Source: Yamagishiella unicocca (lineage: Eukaryota; Chlorophyta; Chlorophyceae; Chlamydomonadales; Volvocaceae). From it: 64,000 nt of DNA. Each line of letters opens with the position of its first letter. Position 1 is the stretch's first letter. The position numbers were made by a program, and so were the translations under genes. Shown here one piece after another: positions 26,285 to 36,960 of the stretch. Under the pieces are notes generated by a model that had not been told where the DNA came from, did no database searches, and saw only the letters and a list, made by a program, of their open reading frames with translations. The DNA lies in assembly GCA_003116995.1 (NCBI GenBank), contig BDSL01000001.1, positions 2,294,001 through 2,358,000 on the forward strand, written 5' to 3'.

Positions 26285-27938
26285 AAGCAGAATGCGAGTA
26301 TTACAAGGGAGCCAGAACGGCTCAAGCGCGGAAGCGCAACCAGGCGGGCCCGATGGGCCAGACCACGACACGGGTCACTGGGCAAAAGAGCCCGCCCTCA
26401 CCGGCCGGGAGGGGGCAAAAGCCGAAGGCAGCCAAACACGAGGACACGGAGAAGGCAGCACACACAACTCAAAGCACGGGGAGGAGAACAAGCGCGTCCA
26501 GACAACACGAACCACCTGCACCAAGCCAGCAGCGAGACGCGAGGAACGCGTTCCGGCAAAACGGGGGCCCCAAGCCCCAGAACCCAAAAGCACCCACAAA
26601 AGACAGCAGAGCGGGGGCCTAAGGCCCAGAAAATCGCACCCGAGTCAGCCGTCGGGTCACTCCTCGGCACCCGGGCGGCCCGGGAAGACCACCTCCCCCG
26701 CGGGCGAGGCGGCGAGGAAGGGGTGATCGGACGGGATGGCCCCCCACCCGCGGGGGGCCAGCCCCAGCTCGGCAAACGCACTGAGGCGGGCCCAGAAGTC
26801 GGCCGTCACCGCGGCGCACACCCGCACCACCGGCATGCGCCCCCCGGGGGCCCCAGCCTGCACCCGAAACAGGAGGCGGAGCCCCAAACCCAACGCCGCG
26901 ACGGCCGCCAAGCACACCACATCCCAAACAAGCGGGTGCACCCCCAACGGGGGCCGACCCAGCCACAAATGCTGCGGGAGCAGGACAACCGCGCCCCCCA
27001 TCGCCTCCACAAGCTCGTCACGCAATGACAAGGCCACCACACACTCCCAGAAGTGGTGGCGCCGGCGGCCCGTGGCCATGGGCGCTCCGCACGGGCAGGG
27101 GGTCGTGGGCGACCCCCGCGCCAGGAGGGCCGCGTGCATGGGGAAGCCATGGAACCCGTTCATGGCGAGCCGCCAGAGGGGCTCCTTGTGCGTGTTGTCC
27201 CAGCGAAGACGCCAGAGGCGCACCAGAGTGGCCTGAAATTCCCGGAGGGTGGAGGCCAGGGCTGCCGGGGGAAGGGGAGCCTCCCAGGCCTCCTGAAGGA
27301 AGGCCGTATGCTTAGCCGCCAGAGCAGCGAAGGCTGGGCCGAGCTGCAGGATGGTAGCCGACTTGACGGTGAGGGAGACAAGGGGAATGGCCGCGGGGCC
27401 CACCCGCCAGCCGACACAGCGGGCCATGCGGCCCCAGGCGTCCGCAGCGGGGGGGGCGGCAGCCGCACCCCCCGGGGCCGCCAGAACGAGGAGGGCCGCG
27501 ATGGCCCAGGTGGCGGGAAGGCGGCCAACGAGGGCGTCGACGCGGGCCAGGCCCGTGGCCCCATCCCGCATGGAGGCCGGGACGGGGTGGGCGGGGGAGA
27601 GGCGGAGGACGTCGCGGAGGACGTCGAGCCGCAGGTACTCGGTACAGCGTATGGCGGGGGGCCCCCCGGCAGCGGCGACAGCGAGGGCCGTCCGGACCCG
27701 GCCCAGGGCATTGTAGCACTGGACGGCGACACCCACCGTATCAAGCCCACGCAGCTGGGCGAGGTCGGGGAAGTCGGTCTCCAGGCCCCGGCCGGTGGCA
27801 TCGACCAGGAGGGGGTTGCCCCAGAGGGGCGCCGAGAAGCACCAGGGTCCCGGGGCGGCCAGTGTGGGGTCCAGGATGGTGATGGGCGGGAGATGGGCGA
27901 GCGCCGTAATCAGCTGGGCGAGGGCCGGGGAGCCCCGT
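26285..27938 (-). mobile_element. LINE copy C, 5'-truncated (3' 1.65 kb)
   Basis: This segment is almost identical to 27939-29592 of the neighbouring full-length copy. It contains the C-terminal ~427 codons of ORF2 (27938-26657, still open to the proper stop) plus the ~370-bp 3' UTR ending in ...CATTCTGCTT. It starts abruptly inside ORF2, as expected when reverse transcription stops before the RNA 5' end. It directly follows, with no spacer, the 3' end of the full-length copy in the same orientation. The few differences from the full-length copy imply a recent event. Confidence 0.9.
26657..27938 (-). pseudogene. Truncated LINE ORF2 fragment (C-terminal part)
   Basis: Open reading frame matching residues ~1017-1443 of the full ORF2 but lacking the endonuclease and reverse transcriptase domains. 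It keeps the terminal zinc-knuckle-like motif (CPCG, then HHFWEC). Its apparent upstream continuation (to 28039) runs into the 3' UTR of the adjoining copy and is not real coding sequence. A dead fragment. Confidence 0.9.
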
Positions 27939-28310
27939 AAGCAGAATGCGAGTATTACAAGGGAGCCAGAACGGCTCAAGCGCGGAAGCGCAACCAGGCG
28001 GGCCCGATGGGCCAGACCACGACACGGGTCACTGGGCAAAAGAGCCCGCCCTCACCGGCCGGGAAGGGGCAAAAGCCGAAGGCAGCCAAACACGAGGACA
28101 CGGAGAAGGCAGCACGCACAACTCAAAGCACGGGGAGGAGAACAAGCGCGTCCAGACAACACGAACCACCTGCACCAAGCCAGCAGCGAGACGTGAGGAA
28201 CGCGTCCCGGCAAAACGGGGGCCCCAAGCCCCAGAACCCAAAAGCACCCACAAAAGACAGCAGAGCGGGGGCCTAAGGCCCAGAAAATCGCACCCGAGTC
28301 AGCCGTCGGG

Positions 28311-31300
28311 TCACTCCTCGGCACCCGGGCGGCCCGGGAAGACCACCTCCCCCGCGGGCGAGGCGGCGAGGAAGGGGTGATCGGACGGGATGGCCCCCCA
28401 CCCGCGGGGGGCCAGCCCCAGTTCGGCAAACGCACTGAGGCGGGCCCAGAAGTCGGCCGTCACCGCTGCGCACACCCGCACCACCGGCATGCGCCCCCCG
28501 GGGGCCCCAGCCTGCACCCGAAACAGGAGGCGGAGCCCCAAACCCAACGCCGCGACGGCCGCCAAGCACACCACATCCCAAACAAGCGGGTGCACCCCCA
28601 ATGGGGGCCGACCCAGCCACAAATGCTGCGGGAGCAGGACAACCGCGCCCCCCATCGCCTCCACAAGCTCGTCACGCAATGACAAGGCCACCACACACTC
28701 CCAGAAGTGGTGGCGCCGGCGGCCCGTGGCCATGGACGCTCCGCACGGGCAGGGGGTCGTGGGCGACCCCCGCGCCAGGAGGGCCGCGTGCATGGGGAAG
28801 CCATGGAACCCGTTCATGGCGAGCCGCCAGAGGGGCTCCTTGTGCGTGTTGTCCCATCGAAGACGCCAGAGGCGCACCAGAGTGGCCTGAAATTCCCGGA
28901 GGGTGGAGGCCAGGGCTGCCGGGGGAAGGGGAGCCTCCCAGGCCTCCTGAAGGAAGGCCGTATGCTTAGCCGCCAGAGCAGCGAAGGCTGGGCCGAGCTG
29001 CAGGATGGTAGCCGACTTGACGGTGAGGGAGACAAGGGGAATGGCCGCGGGGCCCACCCGCCAGCCGACACAGCGGGCCATGCGGCCCCAGGCGTCCGCA
29101 GCGGGGGGGGCGGCAGCCGCACCCCCCGGGGCCGCCAGAACGAGGAGGGCCGCGATGGCCCAGGTGGCGGGAAGGCGGCCAACGAGGGCGTCGACGCGGG
29201 CCAGGCCCGTGGCCCCATCCCGCATGGAGGCCGGGACGGGGTGGGCGGGGGAGAGGCGGAGGACGTCGCGGAGGACGTCGAGCCGCAGGTACTCGGTACA
29301 GCGTATGGCGGGGGGCCCCCCGGCAGCGGCGACAGCGAGGGCCGTCCGGACCCGGCCCAGGGCATTGTAGCACTGGACGGCGACACCCACCGTATCAAGC
29401 CCACGCAGCTGGGCGAGGTCGGGGAAGTCGGTCTCCAGGCCCCGGCCGGTGGCATCGACCAGGAGGGGGTTGCCCCAGAGGGGCGCCGAGAAGCACCAGG
29501 GTCCCGGGGCGGCCAGTGTGGGGTCCAGGATGGTGATGGGCGGGAGATGGGCGAGCGCCGTAAGCAGCTGGGCGAGGGCCGGGGAGCCCCGTGGGAGGGG
29601 CCGGCCGAGCACCAGCGGGGCGGCGGTGGTGCGGGCGTCGCCGTGGAGGGGCAGGAGGCACAGGGGGTGGGCCGCGGGGTGGCCGTGGCGCAGGAGGGCG
29701 AGGAGGAGCTGGGGCCACTGGGGGGCAGACGGCAGGAGGCCACACGCGCCGGCCAGGCCTCGCACGGCCAGGACGGCGTGGCGAGCCCGTACGTGGGCTT
29801 CGAGAGGGAGGAGGCCGAAGCCGCCAGCGGAGGGGGGCAGGGCGAGGTAGAGCAGGCCGGCTCCGGCAGGTACACGGTTGGTGCGGGCCTGATGCGCGGC
29901 GGGGGTGCAGCGGCGGTCGACGAAGGCGGCGGTGGTGGCCTGAAGGGCCGCCCGCAGGCCAGGGGGGGGGAGGCCGACGAACTCCATGTGGTAGAGGACA
30001 CGGCTGAGGGCATAGCCCGAGGCTGCGAAGGCGCGGCCGAAGGCAGAGAGGGGCAGGGTGGCAGCACGCTGCAGACGGCTGTAGACCCGGTCGAGGTCCA
30101 CAGGGTACGGTCCAGGGGCGCCCGCTGTGAAGGTGACGCCGAGGGTGGAGGCGGAGGGGACGACAGCGAGGCGGGGCGCCAGGCCGGCGTCGGGGGCGGC
30201 CAGGGGGGCGGCAGTGGCCACCGGGGTGGGGGGGAGGGGAGGGGCACTGGAGGCCGTGGGGCAGGCGGGGGGCGGGGCGGCGGCAGGGATGGCTCGGGGG
30301 CCACCGGGCAGGGGCAGGAGCTTCACTTTGCGGAGGTTGAGCTGCTGGCCCGACGCGGCGTGGAAGGTGTCCATGGCCGCCAGGAAGCGGGGGACATCCG
30401 CAGCATCCCGGAGGAGGGGGGTGCAGTCATCCGCGTACTGGGAGGCGGTGAGGCGGAGATCGGCGAGGGAGATGCCGATGGCTTCGTGCTGCAGCCAGGA
30501 GAGGAGGGCCTGACCGGGAGCGAGGTAGAGGAGGGGCGCAGCCGGGCACCCCTGTCGAACGCCGGCAGTGATGGGCACCCAACCTGACAGGTGGCCGTTG
30601 ACGAGGGCGGCAGAGCGGGTGCCCTGCAGCAGGCGTCGCACCCAGGCAAGGCAGCCAGGGCCCACACCCAAGGCATCCAGGCATTCCAGGAGGAAGGCGC
30701 GGTCCACCGTGTCATAGGCCTTCTGGAAGTCCAGGAACACCACCGCACAGGAGCGAGACTCCGCGCGGAGGAGGGCGGGGAGGAGTTGGAGGAGCAGGAC
30801 GGAGTCCGAGATGCGCCGGTGCTGCAGGAAGGCCGTCTGCACTGGGTCGATCGTATCCCCGAGGACGGGGAGAAGGCGGCGGGCCAGGACCCGGGCCAGG
30901 GTCCGGTAGTCGGTGTCCAAGAGGGTGATGGGGCGGTAGTTGGCGGGGAGGGTGGGGTCCTGGTCCTTGAAGAAGGAGGTGATGACCCCGTCCAGGAAGC
31001 CGGCGGGTGCACGGTCGGTGGCGGCAAAGGCAGTGAAGACGGCGGCGAGGACGGGGGCAAGGGTCGGGGCGTAGTGTTGGTATATCTCGGTGGGGAGGCT
31101 GTCTGCACCCGGGGACCGGCCGGGGGGGGCGGTGTGGATCGCAGCCAGCACCTCCGCCGGGGTAACGACGGGGGCGCCCAGGGCGTCCACTGCGGCGGGT
31201 GGGCAGCGGCGTCCCAGCGCACGGAGGGCCTGCAGGACCCGTTGGCGGGCCCGCGGGTCGCCCGCAGGGGCCGTGCAGATGCGCTGCCAGAAGGCCGCAA

Positions 31301-32642
31301 CGATGGAGGGGAGCTCCTGTGGGTCGGCGCTGACGGAGCCGTCCGGGCGCTGGAGGGCGGGGATGGTGCGACAGGCCGCGGGCGGGCGGAGGTGGCGGGT
31401 GATGGTGGGGGAGGGCCGTTCACCGGTGCGAAGCCACGTGTGGCGGGTCCGGCGGGCGACACCAGCGGTGGCACGTTGGGCGGCGGCCGCTTCGGCGGAG
31501 CGGGCCACGACTGCGGCGGGGAGGGCCGCCGGCTGTCCCGCCTCAACCGCGGCCAGGGCGGCCTCAGCAGCCGCCCCGGCGGCCGCTTCAACCCCAACCG
31601 CACATGTCCGCCTGGCGCGGGCGGTGAGGTTGAGGCGGGCTGCAGAGACCCGGAGGGCCCGTTTGAAGCCCGGCCACCAGTCGAGGAGGTGGGCGGGGGC
31701 GGTGGGGGCCGCCGCCACCGCGGCGGCCAGCCAGGTGCCAAGCTGCTGCTGCAGGTCGGCATGGTCGAGGAAGTGGAGCCGGGTCTTACGTAGGCCGGGG
31801 CCGGGGGGCTGGGAGCCAAGGGCAGGGAGGAGGTGGGTGACGACCAGGCGGTGGTCCGAGGGGGGCCCAGGGGCGACGAAGGCAGCACGGACGGAGGCCG
31901 CCAGCTGCGGGGAGGCCAGGAGGCGGTCGATGCGGGAGGCGCCGGAGGGGTGGAAATAGGTGTAGGAGCGGCGTGAGGGGTGGGCGCGGCGAAAAACATC
32001 CACCAGGCCGGGGCAGGCAGCAGTGAAAGCGGAGGAGGTGAGGACATCGGCCGGACGTCCTGCGGCCGCAAGGCAGTCCAGGGCGGGGTCGACCACGAAG
32101 TTGAAGTCGGCCGCCCAGATGTGGTGGCCGGGGAGGGCGGCGACGGGGCGGAGGGACTGGTGGATGAAGGCGCGTTGGGCTGCCGCGAGGCTGGAGGGCA
32201 GGTAGGCGGTGAGGAGGGTGAAGGCGTGGCCGCCCCACAGGACTGGGAGGTGGAGGAGGCGGCCGTCGGGGGACCCGGTGAGGGCGGGTGCGGGGCCGGG
32301 GAAGGAAAGGGCTCCAGAGGCCACCAGGGAGAGGCGGACGAGGATGGCGACGCCCCCCCGGCATGCAGACGGTGCGGGATTCCACCAGGAGACCCACTGA
32401 CCCAGGTGCAGCGCCCGGGAGACGTCGTGGAGGCCAGCACGTGCAAGGGGGACCGCCGCCGCTGTGACGTGGGTCTCCTGCAGGCAGATGACGTCCAGCG
32501 ACTGTCGGGCCCAGCAGCGGAGGAGGGCCGCGAGCCGTGGCGAGTGGCCACTGGGGGCCGAGCCGAGAAAACCCCGGATGTTGTGCGACCCGATCCGGAG
32601 GGGGCGAGGGCCGGGCCGGGCGCCATGGTGCTGGCGCACCAT
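28311..32642 (-). CDS. LINE ORF2: APE endonuclease + reverse transcriptase
   Basis: 1443 residues, no internal stop. Residues ~15-260 form an APE-type endonuclease: HNIRGF, QETH (55-58), ADFN (168-171), RIDRLL and SDHRLV (252-257). This domain nicks target DNA. The reverse transcriptase spans roughly 480-790, with [16 protein letters not shown] (~627-635), RQGCP (686-690) and the catalytic YADD (726-729). Together they perform target-primed reverse transcription. Near the C-terminus (1298-1316) CPCG...HHFWEC resembles the zinc knuckle of L1-type elements. No RNase H signature was noticed. The ATG (32642-32640) overlaps the ORF1 stop by one base in TAATG, which suggests reinitiation after ORF1 termination. 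All catalytic motifs look intact, so the protein may be functional. Confidence 0.95.
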   Translation of the reverse strand: MVRQHHGARPGPRPLRIGSHNIRGFLGSAPSGHSPRLAALLRCWARQSLDVICLQETHVTAAAVPLARAGLHDVSRALHLGQWVSWWNPAPSACRGGVAILVRLSLVASGALSFPGPAPALTGSPDGRLLHLPVLWGGHAFTLLTAYLPSSLAAAQRAFIHQSLRPVAALPGHHIWAADFNFVVDPALDCLAAAGRPADVLTSSAFTAACPGLVDVFRRAHPSRRSYTYFHPSGASRIDRLLASPQLAASVRAAFVAPGPPSDHRLVVTHLLPALGSQPPGPGLRKTRLHFLDHADLQQQLGTWLAAAVAAAPTAPAHLLDWWPGFKRALRVSAARLNLTARARRTCAVGVEAAAGAAAEAALAAVEAGQPAALPAAVVARSAEAAAAQRATAGVARRTRHTWLRTGERPSPTITRHLRPPAACRTIPALQRPDGSVSADPQELPSIVAAFWQRICTAPAGDPRARQRVLQALRALGRRCPPAAVDALGAPVVTPAEVLAAIHTAPPGRSPGADSLPTEIYQHYAPTLAPVLAAVFTAFAATDRAPAGFLDGVITSFFKDQDPTLPANYRPITLLDTDYRTLARVLARRLLPVLGDTIDPVQTAFLQHRRISDSVLLLQLLPALLRAESRSCAVVFLDFQKAYDTVDRAFLLECLDALGVGPGCLAWVRRLLQGTRSAALVNGHLSGWVPITAGVRQGCPAAPLLYLAPGQALLSWLQHEAIGISLADLRLTASQYADDCTPLLRDAADVPRFLAAMDTFHAASGQQLNLRKVKLLPLPGGPRAIPAAAPPPACPTASSAPPLPPTPVATAAPLAAPDAGLAPRLAVVPSASTLGVTFTAGAPGPYPVDLDRVYSRLQRAATLPLSAFGRAFAASGYALSRVLYHMEFVGLPPPGLRAALQATTAAFVDRRCTPAAHQARTNRVPAGAGLLYLALPPSAGGFGLLPLEAHVRARHAVLAVRGLAGACGLLPSAPQWPQLLLALLRHGHPAAHPLCLLPLHGDARTTAAPLVLGRPLPRGSPALAQLLTALAHLPPITILDPTLAAPGPWCFSAPLWGNPLLVDATGRGLETDFPDLAQLRGLDTVGVAVQCYNALGRVRTALAVAAAGGPPAIRCTEYLRLDVLRDVLRLSPAHPVPASMRDGATGLARVDALVGRLPATWAIAALLVLAAPGGAAAAPPAADAWGRMARCVGWRVGPAAIPLVSLTVKSATILQLGPAFAALAAKHTAFLQEAWEAPLPPAALASTLREFQATLVRLWRLRWDNTHKEPLWRLAMNGFHGFPMHAALLARGSPTTPCPCGASMATGRRRHHFWECVVALSLRDELVEAMGGAVVLLPQHLWLGRPPLGVHPLVWDVVCLAAVAALGLGLRLLFRVQAGAPGGRMPVVRVCAAVTADFWARLSAFAELGLAPRGWGAIPSDHPFLAASPAGEVVFPGRPGAEE

Positions 32643-34392
32643 TAGTGCATGAAGCCTCCCAGGACGCCGTCGTAGCGGACGACATCGACCCAGGCGGGCG
32701 GGGGGGGCGCGGGGGGCGGGGGCGGCGGTGGCGGAGCGGTCGCCAGGCTGGGGGCGTCGAGGACAGCGCCCATGTCCACCTCATCGTCGAGGAGGGCGCC
32801 GGGCAGGTAGGCGAGGCGAGGGCGCTGGCGCCGTGGCAAGGCCTCCACATCGACAGGCGGGTCCAGGGGGTGGCCACGGGTGTCAGCCGCCGCAGGGGGG
32901 GGGCGGCGGGGGGGGCGGGGGAGAGGCCCGTAGGAGCCCGGGGGGCCGGGGTCCCCGCCACAGAGGCCGCGCCAGCACCGGGGGAGGTGGGGAGGGCAGG
33001 GGGTGCAAGCGGCGCCGGGGGCTCGGCCAGCTGCAGGTGCAGCTGTGCACCCTCCGCGCACGGGGCCACCGTCGGCCCGGGGGCGGCAGGGGCGGCAGGG
33101 CCGCCGGAGCCGGGGGGGCCGCCGGAGCCAGGGGGGCCGCCGGAGCCGGGGGGGCCGCCGGAGCCGGGGGGGCCGCCGGAGCCGGGGGGCCCGCCGGAGC
33201 CGGGGGGGCCGCCAGAGCCGGGGGGGCCGCCGGAGCCGGTGGGGCCGCCGGAGCCGGTGGGGCCGCCGGAGCCGGTGGGGCCGCCGGAGCCGGTGGGGCC
33301 GCCGGAGCCGGTGGGGCCGCCGGAGCCGCTGGGGCCGCCGGAGCCGGTGGGGCCGCCGGAGCCGGTGGGGCCGCCTGAGCCGGTGCGGGCGCCGGAGCCG
33401 CTGGGGCCACCAGAGCTGTGGGGGCCGCCGGAGACGGGGGGGCCGCCGGAGCCGTTGAGGCCGCCGGAGCCGCTGGGGCCGCCGGAGCCGTTGGGGCTGC
33501 CGGAGCCGGTGGGGCCGCCGGAGGTGCTGGGGGTACCCGTGGCCCCTGGGCGAGCCGGGGTGGCCACCGGGGCACGAGGGCCCCCCCAGGCTGGAGCACG
33601 GCCGGCCGCGACAGGGGCGGTCTGGGCACGGCGGGCGCAGTCCCGAGCGGCGGCCTGTTGGGCCTGGTAGACATCCATGTCGATGGTCCCCAGGCGCACC
33701 TTGAACGGGACGGCACCGCGGACGTCCAGGGTAAGGGGCAGGGCTGCAGGCAGGACGGTATCGGGCGGCAGGGTCACCAGCCAGCGGTCCCGGATCACCA
33801 GGGCTTCGGGGATCCGGCAGAGGGTGTACGGGGTGGCGGAGAGGACGGAAGCGCCGAGGCTGGCCGCCATCTGGGCGCGGACACTGGCTGCGGAGAGCGC
33901 CGCTGGCCAGCCCGAGGTCAGCAGGGTCAGGGGGCGGGGGCGGAGGTAGCGGTCGCCGGTGGCAGCCGACCAGACGAGGGGAGGTGCGTCCCGTTGGATA
34001 GCCGAGGTGGTGAGGCAGCTGTGGGCATCCAGGAGGAGGGCGAGCTGCGCGATCAGAGGCGGGTCGAAGACCAGGTCGAAACGGATGGAGAGACCCCCCG
34101 GGACGTTGACGAGGGGGCAGCCGCCCACACCACCGGGGGCGGTGAGGCCGTGGGCTGCGGCGAAGGCGAACACCGGCTGCAGGCCCATCAGGAGGGAGCG
34201 CAGGAAGGGGTCGGTGCGGCCGGCCACCGTGTTGGCCCGAGAGCCGCGCACGATGGCGGTGAAGGAGGCGACCACCAGGCGCGATTGCCCCACCTCCCGG
34301 GCCAAGCCAGGGACACAGTCGACGGGGATGGCGGACGGGGCCGAGCGAGCGCCGCCAGTGCTAGCACCGGCACCACGCTCACGGCGCGCCAT
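32642..34392 (-). CDS. LINE ORF1 (probable RNA-binding protein; frame break near 32.9 kb)
   Basis: Starts at ATG 34392 ([11 protein letters not shown]). The first ~250 residues are non-repetitive and include [21 protein letters not shown]. No standard RRM or zinc knuckle is obvious. A long Gly/Ser/Pro/Thr array follows (TGSGGP-type hexapeptides, 33540-33100). In this frame the reading then becomes Arg/Pro-rich and runs into ORF2 out of frame. A different frame from about 32900 reads [15 protein letters not shown], then [15 protein letters not shown], and ends GGFMH-stop exactly at the ORF2 ATG. ORF1 therefore needs a one-base shift inside the G-runs at ~32890-32935. This could be a mutation, a sequencing error in a homopolymer, or real frameshifting. 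LINE ORF1 proteins normally coat the element RNA; that role is inferred from position only. Confidence 0.7.
33100..33540. repeat. 18-bp coding minisatellite in LINE ORF1
   Basis: About 24 tandem copies of GGGGCCGCCGGAGCCGGT and close variants. Because 18 is a multiple of three, copy-number change keeps the ORF1 frame and simply alters the number of Thr/Pro-Gly-Ser-Gly-Gly-Pro hexapeptides. Homogenised blocks (…CCGGGG then …CCGGTG versions) suggest local expansion. Confidence 0.9.
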
Positions 34393-34468
34393 GTCGCGAG
34401 CGGTCCAGTTACAGGGCCGGGGCGGCACCTCCGCGGTCAGCGGCACCGGCCATGAAGGCTAAACTGAT

Positions 34469-34520
34469 AAGCAGATCGGATAAGCAGACCTGATAAGCAG
34501 ACCTGATAAGCAGACCTGAT
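34469..34520. repeat. Four 13-bp tandem units at a LINE-LINE junction
   Basis: Four units beginning AAGCAG at 34469, 34482, 34495 and 34508: one AAGCAGATCGGAT and three AAGCAGACCTGAT. The next AAGCAG (34521) is the terminal hexamer of LINE copy A. The units separate the 3' end of copy A from the 5' end of copy B and look like copies of the element's own terminal sequence. Confidence 0.9.
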
Positions 34521-34729
34521 AAGCAGAATGCGAGTATTACAAGGGAGCCAGAACGGCTCAAGCGCGGAAGCGCAACCAGGCGGGCCCGATGGGCCAGACC
34601 ACGACACGGGTCACTGGGCAAAAGAGCCCGCCCTCACCGGCCGGGAGGGGGCAAAAGCCGAAGGCAGCCAAACACGAGGACACGGAGAAGGCAGCACACA
34701 CAACTCAAAGCACGGGGAGGAGAACAAGC
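34521..34729 (-). mobile_element. LINE copy A, 209-bp 3' fragment
   Basis: Contains only part of the 3' UTR, in the same orientation as the other two copies and upstream of copy B on the element strand. At sites where copies B and C differ, copy A matches C (GGGAGGGGGC, and CACACACAAC rather than CACGCACAAC). Beyond 34729 the sequence diverges into AT-richer genomic DNA, so this is the outer edge of the array. Confidence 0.9.
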
Positions 34730-35429
34730 AGACCATTGTAGCGAGATTTTCCCCAGACGAGTCCGTACGAAACTACCGCCGATGCCGATTTTAGCGTGTG
34801 TACACGAGTCGGACGAGCAGCACAGACGGAACGCAGAGCCAAATGACCGATTACAGGACAGAGACTTCTAAATGGCAAAATTACAAGCGAGCGTCGGGAG
34901 GCATCGCGGAGGATGCTCGACATGCCATTCCCTGCTGAAAAAAGCCGAGATCGTATGTCGTGAGGGCCGGGACCGTGCTGCACGAGCACCGAGCCCGTAC
35001 ATTCTACCGCCGATGCCGAAATGTAGTGGCCATCTTTATCATAGATCCCTGAGTAGCGGGGCTGGGAAGCTGCGCGCAAAAAGATCGCAAATGGACCGGG
35101 AAATAGCAGTCGCGAACGGACAGGATTGCCACCTGGCAGATGCTTATCAAGGGATCCCTCTAACGGGCGTTTTTTAGAGCAGGTGGGCCACACAAGCGCA
35201 ACTCACACTGCCCTACAACGCAAGAGGAATAGCACCATGTCCATGGTACCAAATTGGGTTGGCTGTAAAAGTATGGTAGCAGACGGGGGGCCATGCGAGA
35301 CAGCGCCAGCTGAGAAAACCGCGCGAATGCGCTACGCTGGTACGCCGCCTCACGATACAGGCTGGGGACCTAAGATACCTTACGACACAACAAATGAAGT
35401 GTTTAGGTGACCTCAAACCCGGTTTACCC
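34730..35429. other. Non-coding flank of the LINE array
   Basis: Lower-GC sequence without a supported gene. The motif CTACCGCCGATGCCGA occurs twice, at about 34771 and 35001, so part of this flank is an old duplication. The open frames here are short and show no domains. Confidence 0.5.
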
Positions 35430-36960
35430 AGGACAAGAAGGGGCGGGGGCCATGTCCTGGACTTTAGAGACGCAAGCCGGGCCTAACCCAAGCAGGGGGA
35501 CCACAGCAAGACCAGCACACCTGAGCAGACACCCCGAAACGCACCGAAGGCACAGGGACCTCGCTCGCCGCGGCCAAGACACCTCGCCCCCGACAAGATA
35601 GACCGGCAGAAAAACCGAACATTGCACGAGCAAGGGGGCAATTCCAGAAGTGGTGCAGGCGAGGGGACACCGGGCCGGCGCCGGCAGCCCAAGAAAGCTC
35701 GCTCCCCCCACCCATAGGCGACGAATTGCGTAGTATAATGCTGGCGTTACTGCTATGTTGGCATTTCCGGTGGCGCTGCATGCTACTGCTCTGGAAAGGT
35801 CAAGCCAGCACTAACGGCCCCAGGACCAGCAGATGGAGCCTACCGGTATGCAGAACAGCGCGCGGGTTCCCCACGCACAAGAATCACAACCCAGCAACCC
35901 AGCAGGTACGCCAAGGCCAGTCGTCAAGTCCCGGACAGCGCGCGAACCCATCCTCCACACGCCCTTCCATCCACGCATACTAAACCGAAAATAAATACAC
36001 GATCATCTGCTTCACGAAGAAGACGGTTAATGCTGGCGTTACTACTATGTTGGCATGCTACTGGCTCTGGAAAGGTCAAGCCAGCACTAACGGCCCCAAG
36101 ACCAGATGGAGCCTACCGGTATGCAGAACAGCGCGCGGGTTCCCCACGCACAAGAATCACAACCCAGCAGGTACGCCAAGGCCAGTCGTCAAGTCCCGCA
36201 AGACCACAGCAAGACCAGCACACCTGAGCAGACACCCCCGAAGGCACAGGGACCTCGCTCGCCGCGGCCAAGACAGCTCGCCCCCGACAAGATAGACCGG
36301 CAGAAGAACCGAACATTGCACGAGCAAGGGGGCAATTCCGGAAGTGGTGCAGGCGAGGGGACACCGGGCCGGCGGTGGCGGCCCAAGGAAGCTCCCCCCA
36401 ACCATAGGCGACGAATTGCGTAGTATAATGCTGGCGTTACTACTATGCTGGCATTTCCGGTGGCGCTGCATGCTACTGCTCTGGAAAGGTGAAGCCAGCA
36501 CTAGGGGCCCCAGGACCTGATGACAAGTTGGAGCCTGACGGTATGCACAACAGCGCCCGGGTTCCCCACAATAATGACATCCCAGCAGGTACAGGTACTG
36601 TACGCTAAGGCCAGTCGTCCAGTCCAGGACAGCACGCGATAGATCCCATCGTCCACACGCTCTCCCATCCACGCTCTCCCGAAACCAAAAGTCATAGAAA
36701 CACCCCTATTGTGAATCGAAGGCAAAATACGTGGATACTAGACACTGGAAGATGGATGGGGACTTAAGTAAGGAAAGTTCGATATTGTACAATTTGAGGG
36801 ATTGGCGCAGGCGATACTCGCTCCGTGTCGGGTCAGTGAGGCGTCCTGCGCTCGGACTATTGTTACGGTACGCCCATCCACGCATATAAAACCGAAAATA
36901 ACATATTTGCACGATCATCTGCTTCACGAAGAAGACGGTTCCCGTCTTTTGAGTGAAGGG
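35430..36960 (-). mobile_element. Degenerate duplicated block with LINE C-terminal fragments
   Basis: Two copies of a minus-strand LINE remnant (about 35720-35430 and 36415-36205) encode a run such as SPRLHHFWNCPLARAMF, the zinc-knuckle-like end of a LINE ORF2, followed by stops and frame changes. Around them a second unit, beginning TGCTGGCGTTACT, recurs at about 35740, 36029 and 36429 with different deletions. A third unit (CACGATCATCTGCTTCACGA and AGAAGACGG) recurs at about 35999 and 36912. The arrangement implies segmental duplications followed by decay. The protein differs from ORF2 of the intact array, so this is another LINE family. Confidence 0.65.

Larger units (their letters stand above)
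27939..34468 (-). mobile_element. LINE copy B, near full-length non-LTR retrotransposon
   Basis: About 6.5 kb with two ORFs and a 3' UTR ending in CTGCTT. The order is ORF1 (34392-32642), then ORF2 with APE-type endonuclease and reverse transcriptase (32642-28311), then a ~370-bp 3' UTR. The architecture is that of L1-clade LINEs. There is no poly(A) tail; the 3' end joins copy C directly. Only about 75 bp precede the ORF1 ATG, so either the 5' UTR is very short or a little is missing. The close match to copy C and the long intact ORF2 indicate recent activity. Head-to-tail nesting recalls the Zepp elements of Chlorella and their relatives in other green algae; membership of that lineage is my inference. 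Confidence 0.9.

Noticed and set aside
28707..30587. 626-residue open frame on the plus strand, Gly/Arg-rich
   Set aside because: It lies exactly antisense to the LINE ORF2, has no domain, and results from the GC-rich codon pattern of ORF2.
31786..32640. Extension of the ORF1 frame into ORF2, giving an 886-residue frame
   Set aside because: Past ~32.95 kb it is Pro/Arg-rich shadow coding of ORF2; its nominal start at 34446 is GTG, and the better ATG is 34392.
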